A stretch of DNA of 64,000 nt, taken from NCBI RefSeq assembly GCF_036345915.1, contig NZ_CP107785.1, positions 7,812,001 to 7,876,000 on the forward strand, given 5' to 3'. Under the pieces are notes generated by a model that was not told the origin of the DNA, made no database searches, and saw nothing but the letters and a program-made list of their open reading frames with translations. Position numbers and translations under genes: made by a program. Numbering within the stretch: the first letter of the stretch is position 1; every line of letters starts with the position of its first letter. This document shows positions 28,285 to 37,740 of this stretch, one piece after another. The DNA comes from Nocardia sp. NBC_00565. Lineage in GTDB: Bacteria > Actinomycetota > Actinomycetes > Mycobacteriales > Mycobacteriaceae.

Positions 28285-28813
28285 CACCCAACCCGTTCGA
28301 CTTGCCGAATTTGACCCCGCTACTGCTGGCGCACGCCCGCGTCGTGGCGATGACATCGCCGAGTTCGGGTCGATAGTCGCTCTCGGGCGGTGCGATCCAG
28401 GTCCGGTAGCCGCTGGCCTCATCGGTCGGTGAGGGCAGCACGATCCGGCTGCCCGGCAGTGCCACCGAGGCGCAGACCCGGAACAGCTCCGGAAAGATCG
28501 TCATGTCCAGGTAGGAGTTATCGGTCGGTCCGGTCAAGAATGACCAGCGGCTGGAGCGCGGGTGCGCGATGATCGGGCCGGTCCGCCCGTAGGTGGCCAT
28601 GAGCTGGGCGCGGACCCGCTTACCGAGCGCGGCGGGCATGACGACCGCGCCTACCGCGCCGATCTCCAACAGGATGCGCCCGAGCGCGGGATCGACGACC
28701 CCGTAGAGCCCGTTTTCCTTGCGGTAGCGGCGACAGCGGGCGATGGCGTCCTGGGCCGCCGCGAAGTCCTGGGCGGCCTGGTAGCTACCCGATTCGATGC
28801 GCGACGTACTCAT
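28256..28813 (-). CDS. Hypothetical protein divergent from XRE/DUF397 pair
   Basis: This encodes 185 residues with no signal or membrane segment. Conserved-looking parts are RKENGLYGVVDPALGRILLEIGAVGAVVMPAALG and RIVLPSPTDEASGYRTWIAPPES. This pattern faintly resembles actinobacterial proteins annotated as prim-pol-like and often found next to DUF5753 regulators, but I cannot assign it. ATG 28813 follows GAGGCGAGG about 8 nt upstream. It diverges from the XRE gene over a 133-nt gap that should hold both promoters. Its end overlaps the DUF4190-type gene by 29 nt. Confidence 0.6.
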   Translation of the reverse strand: MSTSRIESGSYQAAQDFAAAQDAIARCRRYRKENGLYGVVDPALGRILLEIGAVGAVVMPAALGKRVRAQLMATYGRTGPIIAHPRSSRWSFLTGPTDNSYLDMTIFPELFRVCASVALPGSRIVLPSPTDEASGYRTWIAPPESDYRPELGDVIATTRACASSSGVKFGKSNGLGVKGSDVESA

Positions 28814-28946
28814 GACGAACCTCGCCTCGACTTCTGAGTGGATCGACGTGAAAAGCAAAGGTGCCGCTGAAATCGACCCTAGTCTTGCACAACTGGGTTG
28901 ACAATAGTCACACGCCAGAGAATTGCGGGGCGTAGCATCGCCAGGC

Positions 28947-29798
28947 ATGGCGCCCGTTTCCCCTACCGTTGCCCGTTGGGAACTGGTGCTACGGCTGCGG
29001 GAATTGCGGGAACAACGCGGCTTCGATTCGGCCACCTTCGCCAAGCGGGTCGGCTTCACCCCGGCCAATTGGTCGCATGTGGAGAAGGGCAGACGGGTGC
29101 TCACCATGAACACCATCGGCCCGGTACTGGAATTGCTCGAGGTGGATGCCGAGGAGCGCGACGAGCTGCTCACGCTGCTGGAGTCGAGCAAACAGCGTGG
29201 CTGGTGGGCCAAATCGTCGGCATTGATCGGCCCGGAACTGCAGCGGCTCTACGGCATGGAGTTCGGCGCGCAGAGCATTCGCAGTTACGACAGTTTGGTC
29301 TTCCCTGGGCTGCTGCAGACTGAGGATTACGCTCGCGCGCTCATCAGCGCGGATGTGATGATCCGTCCGGTACAGGTCGAGCAACTGGTAGCCATCAGGA
29401 TGCGGCGCCAGGATCGGTTGCGTGGCAAGGGGCGGGTCGAGCTGACCGCGGTGATCGGCGAGGGCACGCTGTTGCAGCAGACCGGTGGTCCGGAGGTGCT
29501 GCACGGGCAGCTGGAATATCTGGCCAAGTTGGTCGAGCAACTCGACAATATCGAGGTGCGGGTCATTCCGTTCGCCGCGCGGGCGGGCGCGGTGCTCGGC
29601 GGTTCCAGCTTCCATCTGATCGACTTCGCGGGCGAACAGCTGCCGACCTTCGCCTGGGCCGAGAGCGCGGTCTTCGGCGGTGCGGTCGACGATCCGGAAC
29701 GAGTGCGCGATCTGAACTTCGCTTACGTTCGCGCGCTGGAACAATCGTTGACTCATGATGAGTCATTGGCCCTGATCAGACGCTATACACAAGTGTAA
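28947..29798 (+). CDS. XRE-family regulator with DUF5753 domain
   Basis: This 283-residue protein has an N-terminal helix-turn-helix domain (residues about 10-75, LRELREQRGFDSATFAKRVGFTPANWSHVEKGRR). A DUF5753 ligand-binding-like domain follows (about 100-278), with the usual YDSLVFPGLLQTEDYARALI, then IRMRRQDRLRG and a final DESLALIRRY. Such regulators pair with DUF397 proteins in Streptomyces and Nocardia and influence antibiotic production or development. That is family knowledge. The DUF397 gene follows after 10 nt, so the two form an operon. ATG 28947 is preferred over an upstream TTG at 28923. Confidence 0.9.
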   Translation: MAPVSPTVARWELVLRLRELREQRGFDSATFAKRVGFTPANWSHVEKGRRVLTMNTIGPVLELLEVDAEERDELLTLLESSKQRGWWAKSSALIGPELQRLYGMEFGAQSIRSYDSLVFPGLLQTEDYARALISADVMIRPVQVEQLVAIRMRRQDRLRGKGRVELTAVIGEGTLLQQTGGPEVLHGQLEYLAKLVEQLDNIEVRVIPFAARAGAVLGGSSFHLIDFAGEQLPTFAWAESAVFGGAVDDPERVRDLNFAYVRALEQSLTHDESLALIRRYTQV

Positions 29799-29808
29799 AA
29801 TCCTGCCC

Positions 29809-30186
29809 ATGGCCACCACCGCTACCTCCCGGTCGGTTTTTACTGACTGGTTCACGTCGACTCGTTCCAACAACGGCAATCAATGCGTCGAGGTCCGGTT
29901 CGATGGTGACGCGGTGCTCATCCGTGACAGCAAATACCGCCGCAACCCGGCCAACCGCCCCGCCGAAGAGCCCATCATCACCATCACCGCGAGCCAATGG
30001 ACCTCGTTCATCAACCTCCTCAACAGCGGGCGATCGCATACCGAGCTGATCGCGCACACGACCGCCGACGGCGCCACCACGCTCCGCTACGGCGACATCA
30101 CTCTCACTTACACCCCCGAAGAGTGGGATGCCTTCCTCGCCGGAGCCGGCGAGGGCGAATTCGACCGCATCATCTTGCCCGCCTGA
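29809..30186 (+). CDS. DUF397-domain protein, tandem-like
   Basis: This 125-residue partner of the upstream XRE regulator has a first DUF397 at about residues 8-72 (WFTSTRSNNGNQCVEVRFDGDAVLIRDSK, then ITASQWTSFINLL). A second C-terminal half-domain follows (LRYGDITLTYTPEEWDAFLAGAGEGEFD, about 90-120), repeating the end of the DUF397 motif. Most DUF397 proteins are near 65 residues, so this one looks like a duplication with a degenerate second unit. Partner modulation of the XRE protein is inference from known pairs. It starts 10 nt after the regulator stop. Confidence 0.85.
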   Translation: MATTATSRSVFTDWFTSTRSNNGNQCVEVRFDGDAVLIRDSKYRRNPANRPAEEPIITITASQWTSFINLLNSGRSHTELIAHTTADGATTLRYGDITLTYTPEEWDAFLAGAGEGEFDRIILPA

Positions 30187-30283
30187 CCGTCCCACCCCGG
30201 CCGCTGACGACTGCCTATCGGTCTCTCGAACGCGGCCGGGCCGATCTCGGCGGCATCTCTCGCGCCTCTGCATACTGGAGATC

Positions 30284-32380
30284 GTGACTTCCGATCTGAG
30301 CAGTCCCTCCGGTATCGATCTGTCCTATCTCGACCAGGCCGTGCGCGTTCAGGACGACCTGTTCGCGCATGTCAACGGCGCATGGCTGGATACCTACGAG
30401 ATACCCGCGGACCGCGCGGTCGACGGCGCCTTCCGAACGCTGTACGACCAGGCGGAGCTGGATGTGCAGACGATCATCCAGAATCTCGCGGTGCGAGCGA
30501 CGGGCCCGGAGGAGGCAGCGGAGCGTAACCACGCAGGGCCCCGGGAGCACCGCAAATCAGACACAGCCGCCGCCGCGGCGGAGCCGGGTAGCGACGCACG
30601 CAAGATCGGTGATCTGTACTCGAGCTTCATGGATACCGACACCGTTGCGTCGCTGGGGCTGGCGCCCATCGCCGGTGAACTCACCGAGATCCACGAGGTC
30701 GCAGACCGCACCGCCTTCGCCGCGCTGCTCGGCAGGCTGCAGCGCACCGGCATCGGCGGCGCGCTCGGCTTTTATGTCGACACCGACGACAAGAACTCCG
30801 ACCGGTACCTCGTGCACGCCACCCAGTCCGGGATCGGGCTGCCCGACGAGTCCTACTACCGGCAGGACGAATTCGCCGAGATCCGCGCGAAGTACATCGA
30901 GCACATCGGCCGCATGTTCGCACTCGCCGCCGCCGAACCGCAGATCGCCGCACTGCTGCCCGCCGACCTGACGACGGTCGGTCAGCGGATCTTCGAACTG
31001 GAACGCAAGCTGGCGGCCGGTCACTGGGATGTGGTGCGACGTCGCGATGCCGAGTTGAGCTACAACCTCACCACCTTCGGCGCACTGGCCGCCGACCACC
31101 CGGAATTCGATTGGCAGGCTTGGACTTCCGCGCTCGCGGGGGGCGTGTCGAAGTCCGGACCGGAGCTGTTCGCCGAAGTGGTCGTGCGTCAGCCGGATTA
31201 CCTGCGCACCTTCGCCCAGACCTGGGTGCGTGAGTCGCTGGCGGATTGGCAGGCCTGGGCGACGTGGCGGCTGTTGCGTTCGCGCGCGGCCTATCTCACC
31301 GATCCGATCGTCGAGCAGAGCTTCGACTTCTATGGCCGCACTCTCACCGGGGCGCAGGAGAACCGGGAACGCTGGAAGCGCGGCGTTTCGCTGGTGCAGG
31401 ATCTGCTCGGTGAGGCGGTCGGGAAACTGTATGTCGCCGAACACTTCCCGCCGGAGGCCAAGGCGCGGATGGTCGAGTTGGTGGCCAATCTGCGGGCGGC
31501 CTACCGTCGCAATATCGCCGACCTGGACTGGATGGGACCCGATACCAGGGCGGCCGCGCTGGCCAAGCTGGAGAAGTTCACCCCCAAGATCGGCTACCCG
31601 GACAAGTGGCGCGACTACTCCGCGATCGTGATCGTCCCGACCGATTTGGTCGGCAACTACCGCCGCGGCCACGCCGCCGATCACGACCGCGATCTGAACA
31701 AGCTCGGCGGCCCGGTCGATCGCGACGAATGGTTCATGACTCCGCAGACCGTGAACGCGTACTACAACCCGGGCATGAACGAAATCGTCTTTCCCGCGGC
31801 GATTCTGCAGCCGCCGTTCTTCGATATGCACGCCGACGACGCCGCCAACTACGGTGGCATCGGCGCGGTCATCGGCCATGAAATCGGCCATGGCTTCGAC
31901 GATCAGGGCGCGAAATACGATGGCGACGGCAATATGGTCGACTGGTGGACCGATGCCGACCGCGCCGAATTCGGTAAGCGCACAAAGGCTTTGATAGATC
32001 AGTACAGCGTGCTGTCGCCCAAGGCGCTGCCCGACGACCAGACCGTCAACGGCGAATTCACCATCGGCGAGAACATCGGCGACCTCGGCGGCCTGAGCAT
32101 CGCCCTCGCGGCCTACCGAATCTCCCTCGACGGCGCGGAGCCCTCGGTGATCGACGGACTCACCGGCCTGCAGCGCGTCTTCTACGGCTGGGCCCAAGTC
32201 TGGCGCACCAAGGCCCGCACCGAGGAAGCCATCCGTCGCCTGGCCACCGACCCGCACTCCCCGCCCGAATTCCGCTGCAACGCCGTTGTTCGCAATATCG
32301 ACAGCTTCCACGAAGCCTTCGAGGTAAAGCCCGGCGATGCCCTCTACCTCGATCCCGACGCGCGGGTGAAGATCTGGTAG
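30284..32380 (+). CDS. zmp1: M13 zinc metallopeptidase Zmp1/PepO with repeat-derived insertion
   Basis: This is a 698-residue neprilysin-family peptidase. Zinc ligands are HEIGH (residues 532-536) and the Glu of GENIGDLGG. The substrate-binding VNAYYNPGMNEIVFPA and the C-terminal CNAVVRNIDSF and VKIW are intact. No signal peptide is seen, as in M. tuberculosis Zmp1 (Rv0198c), which it resembles nearly end to end. It is longer because about 27 extra residues lie between QTIIQNLA and GSDARKIGDLY (residues about 69-95, including AERNHAGPREHRKSDT). This segment is encoded by a dispersed repeat at 30490-30566, read in frame. GTG 30284 aligns with the family N-terminus (IDLSYLDQAVRVQDDLFAHVNG). Confidence 0.93.
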   Translation: MTSDLSSPSGIDLSYLDQAVRVQDDLFAHVNGAWLDTYEIPADRAVDGAFRTLYDQAELDVQTIIQNLAVRATGPEEAAERNHAGPREHRKSDTAAAAAEPGSDARKIGDLYSSFMDTDTVASLGLAPIAGELTEIHEVADRTAFAALLGRLQRTGIGGALGFYVDTDDKNSDRYLVHATQSGIGLPDESYYRQDEFAEIRAKYIEHIGRMFALAAAEPQIAALLPADLTTVGQRIFELERKLAAGHWDVVRRRDAELSYNLTTFGALAADHPEFDWQAWTSALAGGVSKSGPELFAEVVVRQPDYLRTFAQTWVRESLADWQAWATWRLLRSRAAYLTDPIVEQSFDFYGRTLTGAQENRERWKRGVSLVQDLLGEAVGKLYVAEHFPPEAKARMVELVANLRAAYRRNIADLDWMGPDTRAAALAKLEKFTPKIGYPDKWRDYSAIVIVPTDLVGNYRRGHAADHDRDLNKLGGPVDRDEWFMTPQTVNAYYNPGMNEIVFPAAILQPPFFDMHADDAANYGGIGAVIGHEIGHGFDDQGAKYDGDGNMVDWWTDADRAEFGKRTKALIDQYSVLSPKALPDDQTVNGEFTIGENIGDLGGLSIALAAYRISLDGAEPSVIDGLTGLQRVFYGWAQVWRTKARTEEAIRRLATDPHSPPEFRCNAVVRNIDSFHEAFEVKPGDALYLDPDARVKIW
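30490..30566 (-). repeat. Dispersed repeat, short copy 3, inside zmp1
   Basis: On the minus strand it begins ctgtgtctgatttgc (30566-30552), identical for 15 nt to the start of copy 2. It continues nearly identically to copy 4 (58943-59018), sharing gaggaggcagc, cgtaaccacg and ggagc/gagc segments, with roughly 85% identity over 76 nt by eye. It is entirely within the zmp1 coding frame and introduces no stop. Confidence 0.85.
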
Positions 32381-32389
32381 TCGTCCAGT

Positions 32390-32401
32390 GCCTGCGGTGA
32401 T

Positions 32402-32412
<11 letters not shown>
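32390..32412. terminator. Hairpin between zmp1 and ugpC
   Basis: gcctgcg (32390-32396) and cgcaggc (32406-32412) enclose a 9-nt loop. The structure overlaps the ugpC stop codon. It lies where two convergent genes end 21 nt apart, so it may terminate both. The stem is short. Confidence 0.5.
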
Positions 32413-33481
<1,069 letters not shown>

Positions 33482-33508
33482 GGGCGTCGATCTCCTACTC
33501 TTCGCTGA

Positions 33509-34837
33509 TTACTTGGGCAGCTTCGGCGTGATCTGCCGATCGATGATCGCCTGTAGCTGGCTGGCCACATTGGCGAAAGCCGTTGCCGGATCCTGATTCT
33601 GCAGACCGATCTGTTCCAGCCCGGTGCCGATGATCTGGTCGCCGCCCGGCACGAACACCCGCGCGTAATCCTGCGACTTGGTCACCGCGAGCTGCTCGAT
33701 GGCGACCTTCGACTTCGGGTTCTTGGCCAGGAAGTCGACCTCGCTCGGATCGGTCTGCGCCGACTTGCGCACCGGCATGTATCCGGTGCCCTGCGAGAAG
33801 TAGGCGGTATTGGCGGCATTGGTGATGAACTCGATGAACTTGAGCGCGTTCACCTTCCGCTGATCGGAGATGCGCGCCGGAATCGCCAGGCCCGCACCGC
33901 CGGTGGTGACGCCGGGCCCGTTGGGATGCGGCAGGAACGCGGTGCCGAATTCCAGCTTGCCCTCGGCGTTCTTCTGGATGCCGCTCAGATCGCCGGTGGA
34001 GGCGATGGTGGAGGCGATGACACCGGTGCCGAAATCGACGGCGATCTGCGGCTTGATGCCGGCGTACTTCTTGGTGTGGATCATCTCGCGCAGGAACTGG
34101 CCCGCCGCAATGGTTTTCGGGTCGGTGAACTTCAGCGTCCACTGATCGGAGTAGGCGCCACCGAAGGTCCAGTTCGGGCCCTGGAAGGTCCAGGCCAGGT
34201 AGTTCTTGGCGTCACCCCAGCCGTGCGCGAGCTTGCCCTCGCCGACCACCGACTGGATCTTCGGCCCCCACTCGTCGAACTCCGGCCAGCTCTGCGGGCC
34301 GCGGTCCGGCAGCCCGGCCTTCGCCCAGACGTCCTTGTTGTAGTAGAACAGCGGCGTCGAGCGGGAGTAGGGCAGGGCGTAGTGCTTACCGTTGAATACG
34401 TAGTCCGCGGCCAGCGAATCGATGTAGTCGTCCAGCTTCACCCCGGCGTCGGCGAAGTGCGCGTCGAGCGGTTCGATGGTGCCGTTGAGTGCGTAGTTGA
34501 ACCACCAGACGTCCGAGAGCACAACGACATCGGGCAGCTCACCACCGGAGAGCGCCGCGTTGAACTTCTGCGACACCTCCTCGTAGTTCTTGCCCGCGTC
34601 GACCAGGTTGACCTTCAGGTCCGGGTACTTGGCCTGGAACCGGTTGATCAGCTCGGTCTCGAGTTCCTTCGAGGTGCCAGGGTGATTCGACCAGAAGGTG
34701 ATGGTGTTGGCGTCGCCGGACTGCTTGCCGCCACCGCCGCTGCCCGCGCACGCGGTCAGTGCGGTACCCGCGGCGAGCACACCGGCCAGTCCGATGAAGC
34801 CGCGCCGCGACAGTGCGGGGAATTGTGAAGTGGACAC
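33509..34837 (-). CDS. ugpB: Glycerophosphodiester/sn-glycerol-3-phosphate-binding lipoprotein UgpB
   Basis: This 442-residue solute-binding protein has a twin-arginine-like LSRRGFIGLAGVLAAG followed by the lipobox LTAC (Cys about 30). It is therefore predicted to be exported folded and lipid-anchored. The family-1 extracellular binding fold starts ITFWSNHPGTSKELETELI and includes LPDVVVLSDVWWFNYALNG, close to UgpB. The M. tuberculosis protein prefers glycerophosphocholine. Specificity here is inferred. GTG 34837 has GAGGAG 7 nt upstream. A distal start at 34867 would overlap ugpE. It follows ugpE by 13 nt. Confidence 0.88.
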   Translation of the reverse strand: MSTSQFPALSRRGFIGLAGVLAAGTALTACAGSGGGGKQSGDANTITFWSNHPGTSKELETELINRFQAKYPDLKVNLVDAGKNYEEVSQKFNAALSGGELPDVVVLSDVWWFNYALNGTIEPLDAHFADAGVKLDDYIDSLAADYVFNGKHYALPYSRSTPLFYYNKDVWAKAGLPDRGPQSWPEFDEWGPKIQSVVGEGKLAHGWGDAKNYLAWTFQGPNWTFGGAYSDQWTLKFTDPKTIAAGQFLREMIHTKKYAGIKPQIAVDFGTGVIASTIASTGDLSGIQKNAEGKLEFGTAFLPHPNGPGVTTGGAGLAIPARISDQRKVNALKFIEFITNAANTAYFSQGTGYMPVRKSAQTDPSEVDFLAKNPKSKVAIEQLAVTKSQDYARVFVPGGDQIIGTGLEQIGLQNQDPATAFANVASQLQAIIDRQITPKLPK

Positions 34838-34850
34838 TGGTTCTCCTCGG

Positions 34851-35717
34851 TTAACCCTTGACCGCACCTGAGGTGAGGCCTTTGATCATGTGGCGCTGCA
34901 GCAGCAGGAACACGAGCAGAATCGGCAGCATGGTCAGCAGTGTGCCCGCCATCACCGGCCCCCAGTTGGTAACGCTCGGATTCTCGGTGTTCTGCAACAG
35001 GGTGAGGCCGACCGGCAGCGTGGCGACCTTGGTGTCGTCGGCCATCAAGAACGGCCAGAGATATTCGTTCCATTCGTTGACCAGCGTGACCACCGCGAAG
35101 GCGACCATCGTCGGCCCCGACATCGGCAGCACGACCCGGGTGAGCAACCGCCACCAGTTGGCGCCGTCCATGCGCGCCGCCTCGATCACCTCCGAGGGCA
35201 GCGAGAGGAAGTGGTTGCGCATCAGGAAGGTGCCGAAGGCCACGCCGCAGAGCGGAATGATGATGCCCTGGAAGGTATTTCGCCAGCCCAGCTGCGCGAT
35301 CAGCGCATAGTTGGAGATCACCGTGATCTGGTTGGGCACCATCAGCGCCGCGATGATCACCAGGAACACCACGGTCTTGCCCGGAAACCGCAGGAACACC
35401 AGGCCGTACGCGCTGAAGACGCCGAGCACGAACTTCACCAGCGAGATGATCCCGGTGATGATCAGCGAATTGCGCAGGAACGTCCAGAACGGCAGTGCGG
35501 TGGTGGCCTCCTCGTAGTTCTCCGGATGCCAACTGTGCGGCCAGTACACCGCGGGCTGAGTGTAGATATCCGGGCGCGCCTTGAACGAGGTGATGAAGAT
35601 CCAGAACAGCGGCACGCCGACGATGATCAGCACGCACACCATCGCGGCGTAACCGAGCAGCGTCACCGCACGCTGCCGACGCCGATACGAAAGCGTCTCC
35701 ACACCAGCATGTTTCAC
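34851..35717 (-). CDS. ugpE: ABC transporter permease UgpE
   Basis: This 288-residue permease has six predicted membrane segments. The EAA loop, EVIEAARMDGANWWRLLTRVVLPMSGP, contacts the ATPase. The N-terminal LLGYAAMVCVLIIVGVPLFWIFITSFKA is typical of the second permease of CUT1 sugar and glycerol-phosphate importers. Its ATG overlaps the ugpA stop by 4 nt (35714-35717), so the two are translationally coupled. Confidence 0.92.
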   Translation of the reverse strand: MKHAGVETLSYRRRQRAVTLLGYAAMVCVLIIVGVPLFWIFITSFKARPDIYTQPAVYWPHSWHPENYEEATTALPFWTFLRNSLIITGIISLVKFVLGVFSAYGLVFLRFPGKTVVFLVIIAALMVPNQITVISNYALIAQLGWRNTFQGIIIPLCGVAFGTFLMRNHFLSLPSEVIEAARMDGANWWRLLTRVVLPMSGPTMVAFAVVTLVNEWNEYLWPFLMADDTKVATLPVGLTLLQNTENPSVTNWGPVMAGTLLTMLPILLVFLLLQRHMIKGLTSGAVKG

Positions 35718-36643
35718 TGCTCGCCCCGATCCATGATGCGCACCTGGATCAGCGTGATGACCAGCAGCACGAGGAACATGATGGTGGCGACGGTCGCGCC
35801 GTACCCGGCCCGGAAATTGCGGAAGGACTCTTCGTAGACCTGGTAGACCATGGTCGTGGTACCGGTACCGAGCGGCCCGCCGCGGGTCATCACGTTGATG
35901 ATGTCGAAGACCTGCAGCGAGTTCAGCAGCACCGTGATGGACAGGAAGAACGTCGTCGGGCGCAGTTGCGGCAATAGGACTTTGGTGAAGGTGGTCCAGC
36001 GGCTCGCGCCGTCCATCTCGGCCGCCTCCATCAGATCGGCGCGGGTGCCCTGTAGCGCGGCCAGGTAGATGACGAAGGTGTAGCCGAGGTTCTTCCAGAT
36101 GTAGGTGACCGTCACCATGAACAGCGCCCAGTGCGGGTCCTGGTAGAAGTCGGGCACCTTGTCGACGCCGATGCGGTGCAGCAGATCCTGGATCAGGCCG
36201 AAGCTGGGATCGAAGATGAACTGGAACGCGACGCCGATGGCCGCGCCGGAGATGACGAAGGGCGCGAAGATGGTCGAGCGGACCACATTGCGGCCGAACA
36301 GCTTACGGTCGAGCAGCAGTGCCAGCGCCAGGCCGAGCACCATGCTGCCGACCACTGCGGCCAACGTGAACACCACCGTGTTGGTGACGATCTGCCAGGA
36401 GTCGTCCCGGCCCCACCACTCCGTGTAGTTGTCGAACCCGATGTAGTTCACGAACTGGTCGGAGATGTTGAAGTCGGTGAACGAGAGCCGGATATTGTCG
36501 GCCAGCGGGCGGTAGACGAACAGCGTCAGCAGTGCGAGATTCGGTCCGAGCAACACCAGGAACAGCGCATAGTCCTGCCACGGCCGATTCCGCAGGCCAC
36601 GCCCCTTGGGTTGGGGCAGCACTCGTTCCGGTCTGGTTCGCAC
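35714..36643 (-). CDS. ugpA: ABC transporter permease UgpA
   Basis: This 309-residue permease has about six membrane segments and the EAA loop LMEAAEMDGASRWTTFTKVLLPQLRP. It is the first gene of ugpAEBC. GTG 36643 follows AAAGG at 7 nt. The frame stays open to 36763 through a hairpin, which is unlikely to be coding. The upstream gap carries a 19-bp inverted repeat. Phosphate-responsive control is known for some ugp operons, but I see no pho-type box I would defend. Confidence 0.92.
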   Translation of the reverse strand: MRTRPERVLPQPKGRGLRNRPWQDYALFLVLLGPNLALLTLFVYRPLADNIRLSFTDFNISDQFVNYIGFDNYTEWWGRDDSWQIVTNTVVFTLAAVVGSMVLGLALALLLDRKLFGRNVVRSTIFAPFVISGAAIGVAFQFIFDPSFGLIQDLLHRIGVDKVPDFYQDPHWALFMVTVTYIWKNLGYTFVIYLAALQGTRADLMEAAEMDGASRWTTFTKVLLPQLRPTTFFLSITVLLNSLQVFDIINVMTRGGPLGTGTTTMVYQVYEESFRNFRAGYGATVATIMFLVLLVITLIQVRIMDRGEQ

Positions 36644-36730
36644 CGTCGAACCTTTACGTCCCGCAGCATACGGTCGGTTAACACTTAGCGCCGACACGCT
36701 GAACTTTCCGCGCACCGGCAAAGTGAAACA

Positions 36731-36785
36731 AAAGCCGAACATTACGACCGGACTTTCGTCCATTTTGGTCGTAATGTTCGGCTTT
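36731..36785. terminator. 19-bp inverted repeat between L,D-transpeptidase and ugpA
   Basis: aaagccgaacattacgacc (36731-36749) pairs perfectly with 36767-36785. The 17-nt loop contains a small ggac/gtcc stem. Read on the minus strand the stem ends ggcttt followed by tgttt, which fits an intrinsic terminator after the transpeptidase gene (stop 36820). It lies 88-142 nt upstream of the ugpA start, so an operator or attenuator role is also possible. Confidence 0.65.
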
Positions 36786-36819
36786 CGATTACCCCGTCGC
36801 GACGGGGCGGGGAGCTACC

Positions 36820-37740
36820 TCACTCGTTCCAGTCGCCGTAGCCGTCACGCGCGTTGAGCGTGCCGCCCTTGGTGTTCTGGACGATGACCGGATCGCCCTT
36901 CTTGGCGTTCTCGAAGAACCACTTGGCGTTTTCGGTGCTCACGTTGAGGCAGCCGTGGCTGGCGTTCGAAACACCTTGCTGCGCAACCGACCACGGGGCC
37001 GCGTGCACGAAGATGCCGCTGTTGGAGATGCGGGTGGCGTACTCGACCTCGACCTTGTAGCCCTCGGGATCGGTGGTCGGCACGCCGTAGGTGGACGAAT
37101 CCATGGTCATCTTGCGCAGCTGCTCGCCGACGAAGTAAGTGCCGTTCGGGGTCTCGTGCTTGGTCCTGCCCATCGAGGTCGGCATCGTCATCACCTCTTC
37201 CCCGTTGCGGGTGATGGTGATGGTGTGGGTGTCGTCGTCGGCGGTGGTGATGAAGGCGTCGCCGATCTTGTACGCGGTGCGGGTACCGCCCGCCTCAACC
37301 GTCACATCGGTGTTGGCCGGCCAGAACTCGTTCGGCCGCCAGCGCACCTGCTTGTCGTTGAACCAGTAGAAGTATCCGGGCGCCGGATTCGAGGAGGTGA
37401 TCTTGATGGCCTGCTCGGCGGTGGCGTGATCGGCCACCGGATCCTTGAAGTTGATGATGATCGGCTGCGCGACGCCGACGGTCTCACCGTCGCCGGGGCT
37501 GATGCTCGGCGGCGCGAAGTTCGCCTGGACGCCCGGATCGGTGACCGGCGACGACGAGGAGCCCGATCCGAGGCCGAGCGGATCGGCCTGCGCGGGCGCG
37601 ACGGCGCTGACGCCGAGCGCGGCGATCGCCGCCGACAATAGGACGCCCTGCCGGAGTCGGCGGGCTAGCGCTCTCCGACGAGGAGCAGTCGACGTCCCGG
37701 TGTGCAAAGCGGCATGCATAGGTTTCTCGTTCCAATCCAT
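36820..37740 (-). CDS. Secreted L,D-transpeptidase
   Basis: This 306-residue enzyme makes 3-3 cross-links in peptidoglycan. A signal region lies at residues about 30-53 (GVLLSAAIAALGVSAVAPAQA). An Ig-like domain (about 70-165, ISPGDGETVGVAQPIIINF) precedes the YkuD catalytic domain. The active-site motif there is SHGCLNVS near residue 270, with the upstream His in FVHAAPWS. This resembles the LdtA/LdtB (Ldt Mt1/Mt2) group. The missing lipobox suggests secretion or signal anchoring. ATG 37740 is used here. An in-frame ATG at 37719 is equally plausible. A terminator hairpin follows. Confidence 0.9.
   Translation of the reverse strand: MDWNEKPMHAALHTGTSTAPRRRALARRLRQGVLLSAAIAALGVSAVAPAQADPLGLGSGSSSSPVTDPGVQANFAPPSISPGDGETVGVAQPIIINFKDPVADHATAEQAIKITSSNPAPGYFYWFNDKQVRWRPNEFWPANTDVTVEAGGTRTAYKIGDAFITTADDDTHTITITRNGEEVMTMPTSMGRTKHETPNGTYFVGEQLRKMTMDSSTYGVPTTDPEGYKVEVEYATRISNSGIFVHAAPWSVAQQGVSNASHGCLNVSTENAKWFFENAKKGDPVIVQNTKGGTLNARDGYGDWNE

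Noticed and set aside
30557..32311. A 584-codon open frame on the minus strand opposite zmp1
   Set aside because: It is complementary to a strongly conserved metallopeptidase frame and has no recognisable motif.
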